Shown here: piece by piece, positions 1 to 10,876 of the stretch
How positions within the stretch are numbered: the first letter of the stretch is position 1
Layout of the letters: every line of letters begins with the position of its first letter
NCBI GenBank assembly: GCA_000507305.1
Contig: DF239750.1
Location: 100,809 to 164,808 of the forward strand
DNA length: 64,000 nucleotides
Direction of reading: 5' to 3'
Source of the DNA: Breviolum minutum Mf 1.05b.01
Taxonomy: Eukaryota > Sar > Dinophyceae > Suessiales > Symbiodiniaceae
Program-made: the position numbers and the translations under genes
The notes under the pieces: generated by a model
The model's database searches: none
What the model was told of the DNA's origin: nothing
Seen by the model: only the letters and a program-made list of their open reading frames with translations

Positions 1-707
1 GATGAATCTTCAGTTCAAGGGTGACTGTCATCCTAAGTTGATCTACCTAAGGCTGAAAAAAGTGCTTTAAAAGAAATAACGTTCCGGATTTTGTTGGTGA
101 TGTCGATGTGGTTCATGATTGAACTTTGGATTAGGATTTCTCAAAAAAAAACTGGAAAAACACAGAGAAATCAGGCGAAGAGTTTCAGCTTTTTTGTGTT
201 GCTTTTTCCATGCAGGTCGCTTTTGAAATCTTCGATATCTGATCTACTCATGTCGAGTCAATCGACTGAAAGATCCCGAAAAACTGATCACCATTTTGAA
301 ACTCATGTAAAAAATGGGCAACTTATACTGAGAGTCGGGATGAACGTTTCAAAGAAGAATAACATCTGAAAGCTCAATGGAGCAACCCCAGTTTGACTGG
401 AAAATTCCAAGACCACTTTCAGCCGACTTGCAGGTGACTTTTGATCTTGAACAATTCCACCTTCTACAGTATCACCTACATATACCTTGGACTTGGAATT
501 ATAACAAATACAAAATATACAATAATCAACTGTGAACTTAAATAATTTGGACTCATTGATCAAGAACCAAGAAATCATATCAAGATAGCAATGCATGTGA
601 TTTGAATTTTACACCACCAAAAATTCACACCGGAACCCAAACAATGGCCGTTTTGGATGATGCTTTGTCCTTCCGAATTGGATGAAGTGCAGGTTCCACG
701 TGAAAAT

Positions 708-807
708 TTGTTGGTGGTTAAAACCCTTTGAAAAATGGTACTGTAGTGAAATTGGGTCACCTCCCTAGATAGGGGTGAAAATTTCAAAAAAAAATGAAAC
801 CACCATC
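708..807 (+). mobile_element. Foldback element, family B (CTAG-GTGGTTTCAACC type)
   Basis: A roughly 100-base inverted repeat with ends TTGGTGGTT...AACCACCA and the family core AAATTGGGTCA..CCC..AGGGGTGAAAA. It abuts a family D element directly. Confidence 0.75.
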
Positions 808-905
808 TACCCTCTGGTAAACTAACATAATCCCACCTGGGGAAGTTCGGAAAATCATCTTCCAAAGTGCCTTTTTGGAGGGATATGTTAGTTCTGAGGA
901 GGGTA
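808..905 (+). mobile_element. Foldback element, family D (TACCCTCYGG type)
   Basis: Inverted ends TACCCTCTGGTAAACTAACA and TGTTAGTTCTGAGGAGGGTA around a short loop. It starts where the neighbouring family B copy ends. Confidence 0.8.
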
Positions 906-1030
906 GTAAATTTCGAGGGTCTATGTTTCCCATTCTTGGGGTTCCTCCTTGTTGGACCCGGGTTTTTGCAGCTTCGACGGTTTGGATTGATTTCCCAAGA
1001 AACATGCTACAAATTCAATGGTTGTTTCGT

Positions 1031-1142
1031 GGTTCCCTTAATAGGTGGTAGGTAGCATATAATCATCCAATTCGCAATATATAAGTTGTTGTATATTTCC
1101 AATTGGGTGATTATATATCACCTACCACGTTTTGAGGGAACC
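1031..1142 (+). mobile_element. Foldback element, family K
   Basis: Ends GGTTCCCTTAATAGGTGGTAGG and a degenerate complement CCTACCACGTTTTGAGGGAACC, with an inner pair ATAATCATCCAATT / AATTGGGTGATTAT. It is the only copy seen. Confidence 0.85.
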
Positions 1143-1236
1143 GGAAACAGCTAGTGACAAATAGGGTCCAGTCTTTCTTCCTACTGACACTCCAAAAAAT
1201 TGGTGCTTGTATAGGTCCTAGCAGTTCAGATTGTAT

Positions 1237-1323
1237 CCCATACCATCCATGTATATACACTTGGTTGATGTACATATGGTCTCCACATATACACTTGGTT
1301 GATGTACATATGGATGGTATGGG
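1237..1323 (+). mobile_element. Foldback element, family A (CCCATACCATCC variant)
   Basis: Ends CCCATACCATCCATGTA and TACATATGGATGGTATGGG; the internal unit CACTTGGTTGATGTACATATG is present twice. Confidence 0.85.
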
Positions 1324-1695
1324 AATGAGGTTAACTTGAATTCTTTGTTTTGGCGATAATTGTGCGCTGAATTTCCCCCTGGAAACTGGATGTAAACGAA
1401 TGGTTCCAACAAAAACAACGTGTGTCTAGTTTTTTTGGGGGGAATCAATAAGGGATCCCACAAATCTCAAAATCATATCCACACAGCATCCATGGTATGG
1501 TATATTCAATTGCATTTTTACCATAAACATAAACCAAATTTTAGGGAACCACTTGCATCATAGGTATGGGATCGCTTTGGGATGCTAATTTTTTGTTCCC
1601 CTTCGGATTGGCCAATGGATGTTCATTGCATCCTGGGAACTCCCTTTAAAAGTGACTCAGTTCCGATCACCATTTTGGGACAATTCTTATAAATC

Positions 1696-1730
1696 TTATA
1701 ACCACAACAACAACAACAACAACAACAAAA
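1696..1730 (+). repeat. (CAA)n microsatellite, short
   Basis: About 35 bases of CAACAA repeats. Confidence 0.9.
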
Positions 1731-2274
1731 TATGCCTCTTTGCTCAACACATTGACTGAAACGTTTAACAACGGCGAGAAACATGAAGAGAGCCATAACA
1801 AATGTTCCTCATATCTGAGATTCGCACGCGGTACCAGGTACCATGGTGGTACAAAAAGGGGCATGGACCAACACAACATGGGCCACGATGTTATCCAAAT
1901 ACAAAACATATTGCAAACATCATGCAAACCAGTCAAGCTATCAGTAGGTAGAATCATTTTTGGTAAAATGATAAGGTCTAAAACTGGCATGCGAGACACA
2001 TGGTTGTAGACGTGGGGATGTCAGGGATGTCTCAAAACTAAACTAGACACCACACCATCAAACTGCAACAACTCAGACATGCAAGGAATTGAATCAATAA
2101 AAACCACATCTATACAGTACACATCAGCTTCATTTTATGGCCCCTGACGAAAAAAAACTGGTTTTTTGTACACCAACTCGTGACCTTTTTTGTTACACCA
2201 ACTCGTCTTTTTGTCGAACGGTTCTAAACCTGCAAATCCATGGGGATCATCCAACAGTTTTCCAAAACTGATTC

Positions 2275-2376
2275 CCTGGTTGGTGGTTTCAACCCATTTG
2301 AAAAATATTAGTAAAATTGGATTATATATCTCCCAGGTAGGGGTGAAAAAAACAAATATTTGACACCACCAACTAG
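2275..2376 (+). mobile_element. Foldback element, family B
   Basis: CCTGGTTGGTGGTTTCAACCC at one end and TGACACCACCAACTAG at the other, with the core AAAATTGGATTA..CCCAGGTAGGGGTGA. Confidence 0.9.
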
Positions 2377-2541
2377 ATTCCTTTTCATTTTTCTAAATGT
2401 GGCAGCGACCTGGATTCCAAGTTGCTCTGGTAAATCTTACTATTATTGGAATGATGCGAAAATTCCGTAAGTTGGGATGCTTCAACATGTTTTGTGGCCG
2501 TTTAGTCATTTATTTCAATAATTGCTCATTTGGAGGACATA

Positions 2542-2650
2542 TACACTCCGGTAATCTAACATAGCAATGGAAAATCCACCATTTGAGTCGATGTATTTCC
2601 TATTCAAGATGGGGATTTTCCAGCCAGCTATGTTGGTTTACCGGAGGGTA
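2542..2650 (+). mobile_element. Foldback element, family D
   Basis: Ends TACACTCCGGTAATCTAACATAG and CTATGTTGGTTTACCGGAGGGTA, with inner TGGAAAATCC / GGATTTTCCA arms. Confidence 0.9.
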
Positions 2651-2703
2651 TCTGTTGGCTTCAATCAACATGCAAAAAACACCTCTGAAACTGCGAAGGT
2701 ATA

Positions 2704-2824
2704 TTTGGGTGTTAACCCAAAAATAGGGTGTTTCCCCCAAAATGGATGGTGAAAATAATGGAAAACCCCTATGAAAAATGGATGATTTGGGGGGAAAACC
2801 CACTATTTTCGGAAACATCCACAT
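2704..2824 (+). mobile_element. Foldback element, family E (GGTGTTTCC type)
   Basis: Inner arms AAATGGATGGTGAAAATAATGG / CCTATGAAAAATGGATGATTT and end GGAAACATCC; a somewhat decayed copy. Confidence 0.7.
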
Positions 2825-3049
2825 AGCCATGACACCTTTTCGAGGGGATCTTCATGCAGAATTTGTTTATTTGGAACATCCAAGAGCTTGAAGGTTCCAT
2901 TTCAGTAAACTCAACATACAACAAAATAGGGGGTCGGTGCTTCCAAGTGGGGTTGGGACCCTGAAATATTCCAGGTAGCCAATTGTAACAAACAACAAAA
3001 AACCATTGGATCTTCATCATCACTTCAGAAAATTCGACGTTTTTCAAGC

Positions 3050-3116
3050 ATGTTGAGCCGAGCTCTCGTGTTCTTCCATCGCCAAGGTACCGCAAGACTT
3101 GCTGTAAGGTCACCAA
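3050..3116 (-). CDS. Candidate exon (VTLQQVLRYLGDGRTREL), perhaps F-box-like
   Basis: The minus strand after TTCCAG| reads VTLQQVLRYLGDGRTREL then GSTC, with a possible GC donor. Short leucine-rich helices of this pattern occur in F-box and similar repeats, but 20 residues do not prove a family. Confidence 0.35.
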
Positions 3117-3205
3117 CTGGAAACCAAAAGGATCTGGAGTTTCATGTCCTGAGCTGGTCACATCTTGTTGGCAGTCCAAGTGCTCGTTGTTCCGTTGTTC
3201 CGTTG

Positions 3206-3424
3206 TTCCGTTGTTGCTGGCTGTTGGCTGTTGGCTGTTGGTTGTTGGTTGTTGGTGGTTGGTTGTTGGTGGTTGGTTGTTGGTTGTTGGTTGTTGGTTG
3301 TTGGTTGTTGGTTGTTGGTTGTTGGTTGTTGGTTGTTGGTTGTTGGTTGTTGGTGGTTGGTGGTTGGTTGTTGGTTGTTGGTTGTTGGTTGTTGGTTGTT
3401 GGTTGTTGGTTGTTGGTTGTTGGT
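3206..3424 (+). repeat. Minisatellite of TTGGTTG(T) units
   Basis: About 220 bases of repeated TGTTGGT / TGGTTGG units. The long reading frames on both strands here are a by-product of the repeat and are not proteins. Confidence 0.95.
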
Positions 3425-3425
3425 N

Positions 3426-3459
<34 letters not shown>

Positions 3460-3460
3460 G

Positions 3461-3508
<48 letters not shown>

Positions 3509-3509
3509 G

Positions 3510-3576
<67 letters not shown>

Positions 3577-3580
3577 GCTT
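3425..3580 (+). repeat. N, then (GT)n, (TTG)n and (GTTGTC)n microsatellites
   Basis: A lone N at 3425 is followed by about 30 bases of GT, then TTG repeats, then GTTGTC repeats. With the preceding minisatellite this makes a low-complexity block of nearly 400 bases that probably defeated assembly. Confidence 0.95.
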
Positions 3581-4219
3581 GTTTTTTTGTTGCTGTCGTC
3601 GAGACAGGGCTACTGGACCTCTAATTTTATTACTCAAAAGGCACATGCAAGAGGATCTCTGGAGGCCTCGCATTTTCAGGTTGGATTGTGAAGGCCATAA
3701 ATTGATTGAAGTTACAAACTCTTGCAAGTCTCCCAAATTTTGACAGCCAAGCACCAACAAAAAGATGGTGATCTTATGTGATCTTTGTTGTTGTTTTTGA
3801 ACACAACATGCCACCTGAAAGACTTCATCTTATTTGTACGTATTGGTTTTCAATCGAATCCTGGGATTTCTCTTCTGGACTTCCATTTCTATCACTTCAA
3901 GTCAAGCTTGTGTCCTGCAAGATGTTTGTTGGTGCGAAGAGTGATCTCTGGACCCGAGCCCCATGATGAAGCTTGAACATCTAAAGCATACTCTATCCCC
4001 AATGACTCGACGAAAATTCATTTTTTGGCGCTGTGGATTCAGGCGAATTCTAACAATTGTGAACCAATGCCTAAAGCGGAAACTATTCCATATGAATATT
4101 CATCAAATAGATACTCAAACATTTGTTAACTAATGCAATTGCCATGTCTTGCACATCTACACTCAAATCCAGGTCGATGCATTTTGAAAGGAAAATATAT
4201 AGAAACTACCGGTACGTAC

Positions 4220-4398
4220 CTTTTCGAGTGCACTTTCCAACAAACGTTTGAAGTGCCTTTTTTCAGTTCGGAACCTTTGCACAATCTGTTTCGTCGCTTT
4301 TTTTGGTTGGATTTCCCGATTTCCAAAAAGTTCTCGTCCACCATCTGCGATTTTCCACCAAGTATCCAGTCCATTGATGAGAAACGAAGATGCAATAC
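4220..4398 (-). CDS. Candidate exon, unknown protein (basic, helical)
   Basis: Good splice sites on both sides: CTTTCAG| in front and AAAAG|GTACGTACC behind, with about 59 open codons between. It contains FLINGLDTWWKIADGGREL and later IVQRFRTEKRHFKRLLES. The charged helical composition is coding-like. No family is recognised and no neighbouring exon could be joined with confidence. Confidence 0.6.
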
Positions 4399-4460
4399 CT
4401 GAAAGAAACATCTCGGGAAAAAAAATCGAACGAAAAAAGATAACTTGAAAGGTAAACCAT

Positions 4461-4624
4461 CATGGCTGGTCAACCTACCCCCATGTAAGGTACCCCCATG
4501 AGAAATAAAGCCTTAATAAGGCCTTATCAAGGGAATAACTTAAGTATGCATGGTTAAGAACCCCTTATTAAGGCCTTATTTGTCATGGGGGTACCTTGCA
4601 TGGGGCTAGGTTGACTGGCCATGA
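4461..4624 (+). mobile_element. Foldback element, family H, 164 bases
   Basis: A long, well-preserved hairpin: CATGGCTGGTCAACCTACCC against a near-perfect complement ending GGTTGACTGGCCATG, inner GTACCCCCATGA / TCATGGGGGTAC, and TAAGGCCTTAT motifs inside. It is one of the longest and best-paired foldbacks here; only fragments resembling its centre occur elsewhere (about 7100 and 33440). Confidence 0.9.
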
Positions 4625-4769
4625 AACCATTAATACAAATTCTAGGGAATCATCATCAATATGGTGGATACTGCTCTGGTGAGAGGTCTACACAACTCCA
4701 CACGGTGCTTGGGAAAAAAAAATCCATCGCCAATGGGATGTTGAAAAAACCAACTGATGACTTTGTTGG

Positions 4770-5350
4770 GTGGAGCTAAAGCCTTGCGGACTTCAAGTGT
4801 TGACATCGGTCACAAAAAGACACCCCGGACACTGGCGCCACTGTGGAACAGCACAAGCTGTGGACCAAAACAGCTTGCTTGCACTTTTCTGGACCCAAAG
4901 AAATACTGGAAAGAAGAGAAGTATATAAACGGAAGGCTAGTTGCTGGTTTCGACCCATCTGAGACCAATATCCTCCAGGGAAGGAACATATCCCACCTTG
5001 GGAAAAGGAAAACCATCTGCAACGCAAAAAACTACTAGCCAAGCACGATGTTTTGGAGCAAATCACCCAAGAAAAGATCATTGAAACCGAACCACATCTA
5101 GCCCAACATACCTGTGCAAACTACAATAATTCCTAAACCTGATTTTTTCAGCATTTTGGGAGGATTCCGTTACAATAAACCACCATTTGCGGTGACCAAC
5201 CAGCTGAGGATCGATCATACACGTCACATGACCCTTTCCCCCAAGGTGCATATGCTCCTGCCGATCATAGAGTTTTCCGTTGCTACGCAACTCTTCATGA
5301 CCTCTGAGATGTTCCCGTGATGACCCACTCCCTGAAATCAATTCATAGAA
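4770..5350 (-). other. Region with possible minus-strand exons, unresolved
   Basis: Two stretches are coding-like on the minus strand: one with VSFCDRCQHLK near 4800-4900, and one after TTTCAG|GGAGTGGG near 5330 reading HHGNISEVMKSCVATEN in one frame. Other frames are also open, so neither frame nor edges can be fixed. Confidence 0.3.
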
Positions 5351-5359
5351 AGCATTTTA

Positions 5360-5460
5360 CTGGTTGGTGGTTGAACCAACCCATCTGAAAAAATACTAGT
5401 CAAAATGGGAATCTTCCCCAGGTAGGGGTGAACATAAAAATGCTTGAAACGACCACCTAG
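5360..5460 (+). mobile_element. Foldback element, family B
   Basis: TGGTTGGTGGTTGAACCAACCC to GAAACGACCACCTAG with core TCTTCCCCAGGTAGGGGTGAA. Confidence 0.88.
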
Positions 5461-6212
5461 TAAAAAACATAAACGAAAAAAAATCAGGTAGAATTGCGGG
5501 AAAATAAGAGCAAACTTTATTTAAAATTTAAAAGAAAAACTAAATCATAAATAATTTTCTCAGGTTGCACTTCTCGTGTTTTGTAGTACTATGACATTAC
5601 ACAGAAAAAACACCTATAAACAGTAAGTCAAAGCATGCAACAGCGTCTCTGGGGTCCTGATGGTATATCCAAAAATGTGCCAAAAAGGTATATCTGGGTG
5701 AATTCTACCAAACCTGGTAACTTGTGGTTGATGCCACACTGGAATTGTTTGTTTTCCTCTCCGTGCCTGGAACCGGATGTAAAACAGGTTAAACCCTTTG
5801 CACCTTGGGATTTTGGTACATCTTTTTCTCATGCTTGGTGAGTTTGCTGTTACAACATGGGCTATACTGCTATACTTTACCCATGGCACATGAGGTTTCC
5901 TTTGATTTTTTGCTTCGGATGTTCTTTGCAATTGAAGTGTGGTTACTTTATCTATATGAACATTATCTATATATCTCCCCAAAAAATCACATTTGAAAAC
6001 TGAAACTCTCAAAACCACGTCTAAACTCCGGAAAATTCTAACTGTCCACTTTACTTTTGGGTTTCGATGTTGATTTTCGGACCTGTACCCCGGAACGATA
6101 CCTCCGTACCTTCTGGGGCTGGAACAAGTACGCATCTGCACTCTCCATGGAGAGATGGTGCAGTTTTCAATGGTTTAATATTTCCCTGCAAAAAAATGGG
6201 CGTCAATCTGTG

Positions 6213-6316
6213 ACCAGTTCGTGGTTTCAACCCTGTTGAAAAAACATATTAGTCAAATTGGATCATTTCCCCAAATAGGGGTGAACATAAACAAAAAACA
6301 TGAAACCACCAGCTAG
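6213..6316 (+). mobile_element. Foldback element, family B
   Basis: GTTCGTGGTTTCAACCCTGTTG to TGAAACCACCAGCTAG with core TCAAATTGGATCATTTCCCC. Confidence 0.9.
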
Positions 6317-6431
6317 GTGATCATGTTACATGACTGTCCAACCATCTCTTCCAAATCAACTTGAACACCCATCCTCAAGTGAACTTTTTGCTTTGAAATG
6401 AACAAAAACAATCAAGCTTGATGACTTGATG

Positions 6432-6548
6432 TACCCTCTGGTTAACTACCATGGCAATGGAAAAAATCAAGCATTTGAAGATGTATCATTTCCTATAATT
6501 GAATATGGGGTATGTTTCATTGCCATGGTTACGATTTACTGGAGCGTA
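6432..6548 (+). mobile_element. Foldback element, family D
   Basis: TACCCTCTGGTTAACTACCA at one end, TTACGATTTACTGGAGCGTA at the other, inner CATGGCAATG / CATTGCCATG arms. Confidence 0.8.
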
Positions 6549-7178
6549 TCTTAACTCCCTTCTTTTGGCACAACCTCTCCGGAATCTCATCACCATTAAA
6601 AACAACAACAAAAAACATGCCTGGAAAACAGCCGTTGCACAAGTTCATTTCCCATCAACTTGAAACCCCTAAAAGCCCAGCCATTTTGTGGCCTTCCAAA
6701 AAAATGGTACTTGTTTCCTATGTTTTCCCCAGGCATGCGCAGGAAACATTGGAATTGAACCAAATTCTCGGGGGATTTCTCGCCACCGTTTTTCCTTGTT
6801 CTCGAAAAAAAAATACGCCAAAACCCAAGGGGCTCGGAAAGGGGTGGACCATCTCCAGGAAATCCTCTAAAATTGAAAGCGCCGGCCAGGGGGCTTGGAT
6901 GGGTGACTTGAATCATGTAGTTGTTGATTTTTTTGGGGTTGGAGGAGAATTATGTCCTTTATATATATATATATAATATACCTATATGGATCGAAAAAGT
7001 ATAAGTTTTTGAGTTGAAAGGTGTGTGTGTGTGTGTGTGATTTGTTTATTAATATGTGGAATTCATCAAAAATCTAAGGGTGCCGCTTCGGTGCCCCCAC
7101 AGGAAATAGGGCCTTTTCATAAGGCCTTACCAAAGGGGATGCTGCTGGTATTAGGGACTTCCATGGTCCGCTTGAGAT

Positions 7179-7267
7179 CCAAGGCACTTGAGGTCCGATG
7201 TTGCAACTGGAAGGTTGGTGCCATACATCTATATAATACGGCAATAATAAGAAACATAAAAAAGTGT

Positions 7268-7306
<39 letters not shown>

Positions 7307-7403
7307 NCCAAGGCACTTGAGGTTCCGATCGTTGTCAACTGGAAGGTTGGTAGCCATACATCTATATAATACGGACAATAATAAGAAACATAAAAAAGTA
7401 GTA

Positions 7404-7465
<62 letters not shown>

Positions 7466-7467
7466 AG
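7179..7467 (+). repeat. Near-duplicate 130-160 bp segment with (ATG)n, likely assembly artefact
   Basis: Both halves begin CCAAGGCACTTGAGGT, pass through CATACATCTATATAATACGG and end in an (ATG)n tract. They differ almost only by single-base insertions (for example GAGGTCC against GAGGTTCC and TTGGTGCC against TTGGTAGCC). This is the pattern of unmerged read errors on two sides of a join, not of an old duplication. Confidence 0.7.
7307..7307. other. Single N inside an apparent assembly duplication
   Basis: The N separates two near-copies of one segment (7179-7306 and 7308-7467), each ending in an ATG repeat. Confidence 0.7.
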
Positions 7468-7784
7468 CTGTACTAATAACAATAATACTGTATACTACTA
7501 TATAATAAGAATGAACAATATAATATATGTATAATTATATATATATATACATAGTGAACTGGAAGATCAAGGATAGAAGTTCAAGAGCTTGAACAACTAA
7601 CATGATAACATGTTTTTGAGATCTCCATGGTTTTTGAATCTCAAAGCATTCTACTCCAATCATCCAGTCCTCTCTCACACACACACACACTTTAATCAAA
7701 CAAAAAATCATGATTGTTCTTTCCCCCTTCAACATCCAGCCATCTTATAGATGACCATTTACCAGTTTTTGGAGCTAATGATTC

Positions 7785-7900
7785 ATTGGTGGTTTGGGGC
7801 ACGGTGGTTTGGGATTCTAGGGATATATACCCCTAAGAATCCCAATCCCTTTCATAAGGGGATCCTAGGAATCCAAACCACCGGGCCCCAAACCACCAAT
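7785..7900 (+). mobile_element. Foldback element, family G (GGTTTGGGGC type)
   Basis: TTGGTGGTTTGGGGCACGG and CCGGGCCCCAAACCACCAA ends; inner GGATTCTAGGG and AATCCCAATCCC arms. Confidence 0.9.
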
Positions 7901-8150
7901 TACACTTCCTGAAACTAGCAGTTCGCACCTGAAAATAGGCTATGCCAAAAGGAAAGTAGTATTCCAACCATCCATTCCGAGGTGCTACGGGTTGATGGAA
8001 GAAATCCCAGGGCCAACCACTTGGTTTGTATAAAACGCCTGGTAAAGAATGGAAACAAAACCTACCAACCTCAACTGGTGAGTTTTTTTTTCGGATTTCG
8101 AAGGAACCATCAACAGTATGTTACGATTCCGGGAGGCTACCAGTTCTTAT

Positions 8151-8258
8151 CTAGTTGGTGGTTGAACCAACCCATTTGCAAAAATATGCTCGTCACATTG
8201 GATCATCTCCCCACAAATCGGGATGAAAAAAACAAAGATTTGACTTGGCACCATCTAG
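8151..8258 (+). mobile_element. Foldback element, family B
   Basis: CTAGTTGGTGGTTGAACCAACC to GACTTGGCACCATCTAG with core ACATTGGATCATCTCCCC. Confidence 0.88.
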
Positions 8259-8825
8259 TTATGGTTGGGAGAAACCAACCGGAATCCAAATCATCTCAAA
8301 GGAAGCCGCCAAATCCGCCAAGTCACCGACACCTTTACCACCCACATGGGGACTGCTCGAATAGCGCTGTCAGCTCTGCCTTGGGGGAGTTTCATGGGTT
8401 ACCCGCGGGGGGAGGGTACTGCCACACTGGCAGTTGGGAACCCAAAAATATTGCCCAAAATATAGAAGCAACATGTGTGGGAAAAATGTTGTGTATATAT
8501 CTCGAATACTTTTGTAAGGATACCCAACTTTTCCCTTTGATTGAATGGTTGCAAGAACAACAATAACAGTACTAGTACTAATGTATTAGGATTAGATAAC
8601 CTTCAGTGATAGACTTCTTTCACGAGGGAAAAAAGGGGATCCGTTCGATCCAAGTCATCTGGGAAAATGGGTTTTGGATCTCGTCATTTTTGCCACGTTA
8701 TCGAGGAATTTTGGAGTATTTTTGAAGTTTCCTTAAAGAGGTGTTTGGGGAGAAATCTGCCCAAGATATGGTTGGGAGAAAGTGAAATCCCATTTTTTGA
8801 AAGGACAAAAAAAACATACGACCTG

Positions 8826-8910
8826 GAAAGTAGATGGCGCAACTCACATGTATTAATGTATCATTGCCCCTTACTAAGCCACCTTGTGGGAGTTGCGCCA
8901 TCTACTTTCA
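8826..8910 (+). mobile_element. Foldback element, family I (AAAGTAGATGGCGC type), empty copy
   Basis: GAAAGTAGATGGCGCAACTC pairs with GAGTTGCGCCATCTACTTTC. The loop ACATGTATTAATG...CTTACTAAGCCACCTT shows what the element looks like without the insertion seen at 31330-31522. Confidence 0.9.
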
Positions 8911-8970
8911 CCCAGGTGCAGTTTTTGTTTGAAATACTTGTCAATGCAAACTCATCAGAAATCGATTCAA

Positions 8971-9081
8971 ATGGGTGTTTCCAAAAATAAGGGTACCCCA
9001 AAATGGATGGTTTATAATGGAAAACCCTATTAAATTGGATGATTTGGAGGGAAAACCCACTATTTTTGGAAACATCCAAAT
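8971..9081 (+). mobile_element. Foldback element, family E
   Basis: GGGTGTTTCCAAAAATA to TATTTTTGGAAACATCC, with two ATGGATGGTTTATAATGG / TTAAATTGGATGATTTGG internal arms. Confidence 0.9.
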
Positions 9082-9082
9082 G

Positions 9083-9240
9083 ACACAAGTCCAACTCATC
9101 GTGGAGAGAGTTCTCCTTCAGAGAGTCTTTTTCCCCCAAGCTTTCAGGATTCAAATTTTGAAACATCGAGTCAACTCGCCGTTGAGTTGGCGCCGTATTT
9201 TTATGCCTCTTCCCCCAACTAGTCAACTCAACTAGGGAAA
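9083..9240 (-). CDS. Candidate exon, unknown, charged
   Basis: One minus-strand frame is open and polar (VDSMFQNLNPESLGEKDSL, then KENSLHDELDL) between two TTGAGTTGACT-rich edges and a family E foldback. No clear donor is visible. Confidence 0.33.
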
Positions 9241-10099
9241 ACCAACAAAAACACCCGGACTCCACACGGACTCTTTTGAAACTTCATTACAAAATATAAG
9301 GATATATATGTTTGGCCGAGAGCCAGACCTGTGATGAAGCATTTACACCTCTCAAAGTCTTGGATGTTTTCGTTGAAGAATGCTGGATACCTGTATGCTT
9401 AGCCCAACTCCAAGCTACCGGTCTGCGGGGAATTAGGTGGTTTCAATCTGCAAGATGAGTGAAACTTGGAATCTTCCGAAAAAAACATGAAGGCTACCAC
9501 CTATACATTCAAAAAATGTCATCCAGTAGATCTAGTCTGTCTATATATCATAGATACATCTTACAAGTCAAAAACAATTAAAATAATAGTCCACTGGCAT
9601 TGTTGATTATATATACTGAAAGAATAGTCTTTTCCAAATGACATCCAAATAACCATTGAATTAAAATAAACGTAGACTCCCAAATTACATGTCTCTTCCT
9701 TCCAAACTTGCACATGCAAACTTCACCCATCCATCTGTGGCTCGGAACTGAACTCCACGAGTTTTGAACCGAGTCACTGGTTGACGTGCTACTCTGGCAA
9801 CCGCCCATCTTTAAAACGATGTCGCAATAACGTGACCCGCACAATGGCTCTTTCGAAACGAATCACTCCGCAAAGGCGGGTTTTCTCAAAAATAATCGCG
9901 TCGCAGCAGCATCAAACTGGATGTTTGAGCCAAAGAAAAAAGAACAAGCCGCACTTGTGTCTGTCTTGTGATGAAACTCAGAATCTGTAGATCTGTCTTT
10001 TATTTGGCTCTATTTGGTAGGTTTATGCCAGCAACTGGATGATTTCTAAAAGCCACTTTTCGGAGTGGACAGCCGTCAGCCCAAAGAAACCTTACAGAA

Positions 10100-10181
10100 C
10101 AAGTTGAGGATGGTAGTTTATCCCATTGCTTGCAGGGTTTTACACATCCCAGGTGGTGCAAGATTTCTTCCATCAACAGTA
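10100..10181 (+). mobile_element. Foldback element, family F (CTGTTGATGGA type), damaged
   Basis: The right arm GGTGGTGCAAGATTTCTTCCATCAACAGTA is clear; the left arm is reduced to TTATCCCATTGC. Confidence 0.6.
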
Positions 10182-10848
10182 CCACGTGAAAGGTGAAACA
10201 TTGCTCATTGTCCATCTAAATTGGTCAAGGGCTATAGTTAAAACTAGGTGTTTTTTTGCGGATTGATTTCAAAAAAAAACAAATGTTTTGGGGGATGGAT
10301 TTTTTGGGCTCAAGGCCACTTTTTTTGGTCCATCTACACAAATGGCCATAAAACACACCAAAAAATCAAGGATTGATTCGAGAAAGCCCCATGGAATTTC
10401 TCTCCCTTTCCTCAGCTCATTTTTCCGATCCAAATGGCTTTGATTTGAGGGAACGCTGTACTTCTCTAAACATGTTCCCAAGTGGAGGGAGCAAAACTGT
10501 GAAAAACAAACATGCTCGGGGACGAATGTTTTTTCAGCATCCGGTAATTGTCGTTTATTTTGAATGGTTTGCATTTACCCATATGCCATACCATCCATGC
10601 GACTGTCACATTTACCTACGGTTGCCATAAACATCAACCAAATGTAGTTAGGTTAGATATATCATACATGCCCTTATGCTCCAATCCCTTCTGCAAGTGG
10701 TTTTGGAGTGAGTTTTAGGTACCTAAACACCTGAACACTAGGGATGGTATGGTATGGGATTTAGATTCTAATCTTGGTATCAACATTGCTGAATGAAATT
10801 TGGACTCATCCACCTGATCTTGTATTCTTTCTGTTAAGGCCCCCTGAC

Positions 10849-10876
10849 AATAGGCTCAGTCTTGGGTCTTGGACGC
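10849..10876 (-). CDS. P-type ATPase exon l (RPRPKTEPI), 28 bases
   Basis: A micro-exon reading RPRPKTEPI, matching the RPRPxxEPI(V/L) segment of the cytosolic loop after M6. The acceptor is CTGAG|GCG and the likely donor is ATT|GTCAGG. With exon k it gives GILK-L-RPRPKTEPI. No following exon was securely recognised below 10.8 kb. Confidence 0.8.

Noticed and set aside
2769..3428. 219-residue minus-strand frame
   Set aside because: Mostly minisatellite translation; only a possible short exon at 3050-3116 was kept.
3158..3814. Long frames on both strands reading poly-Val, poly-Thr/Asn-Gln or poly-Leu
   Set aside because: They are translations of minisatellite and microsatellite DNA; open frames are guaranteed by the repeat.
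4463..4624. CRISPR repeat or attachment site
   Set aside because: It is a single hairpin, not a spaced repeat array, in a eukaryotic genome.
9330..9420. ATPase M8 exon (CKCFITGLALGQ)
   Set aside because: It resembles the CFITL pattern of M8, but phase and the missing M7 exon do not allow it to be joined to exon l.
9578..9844. First exon with an N-myristoylation start (MGGCQSS)
   Set aside because: Attractive N-terminus, but the opposite strand and another frame are equally open and no donor is clear.
10020..10100. C-terminal exon reading FFGLTAVHSEKWLLEIIQLLA
   Set aside because: Plausible composition, but the acceptor is weak and its order relative to ATPase exons cannot be justified.
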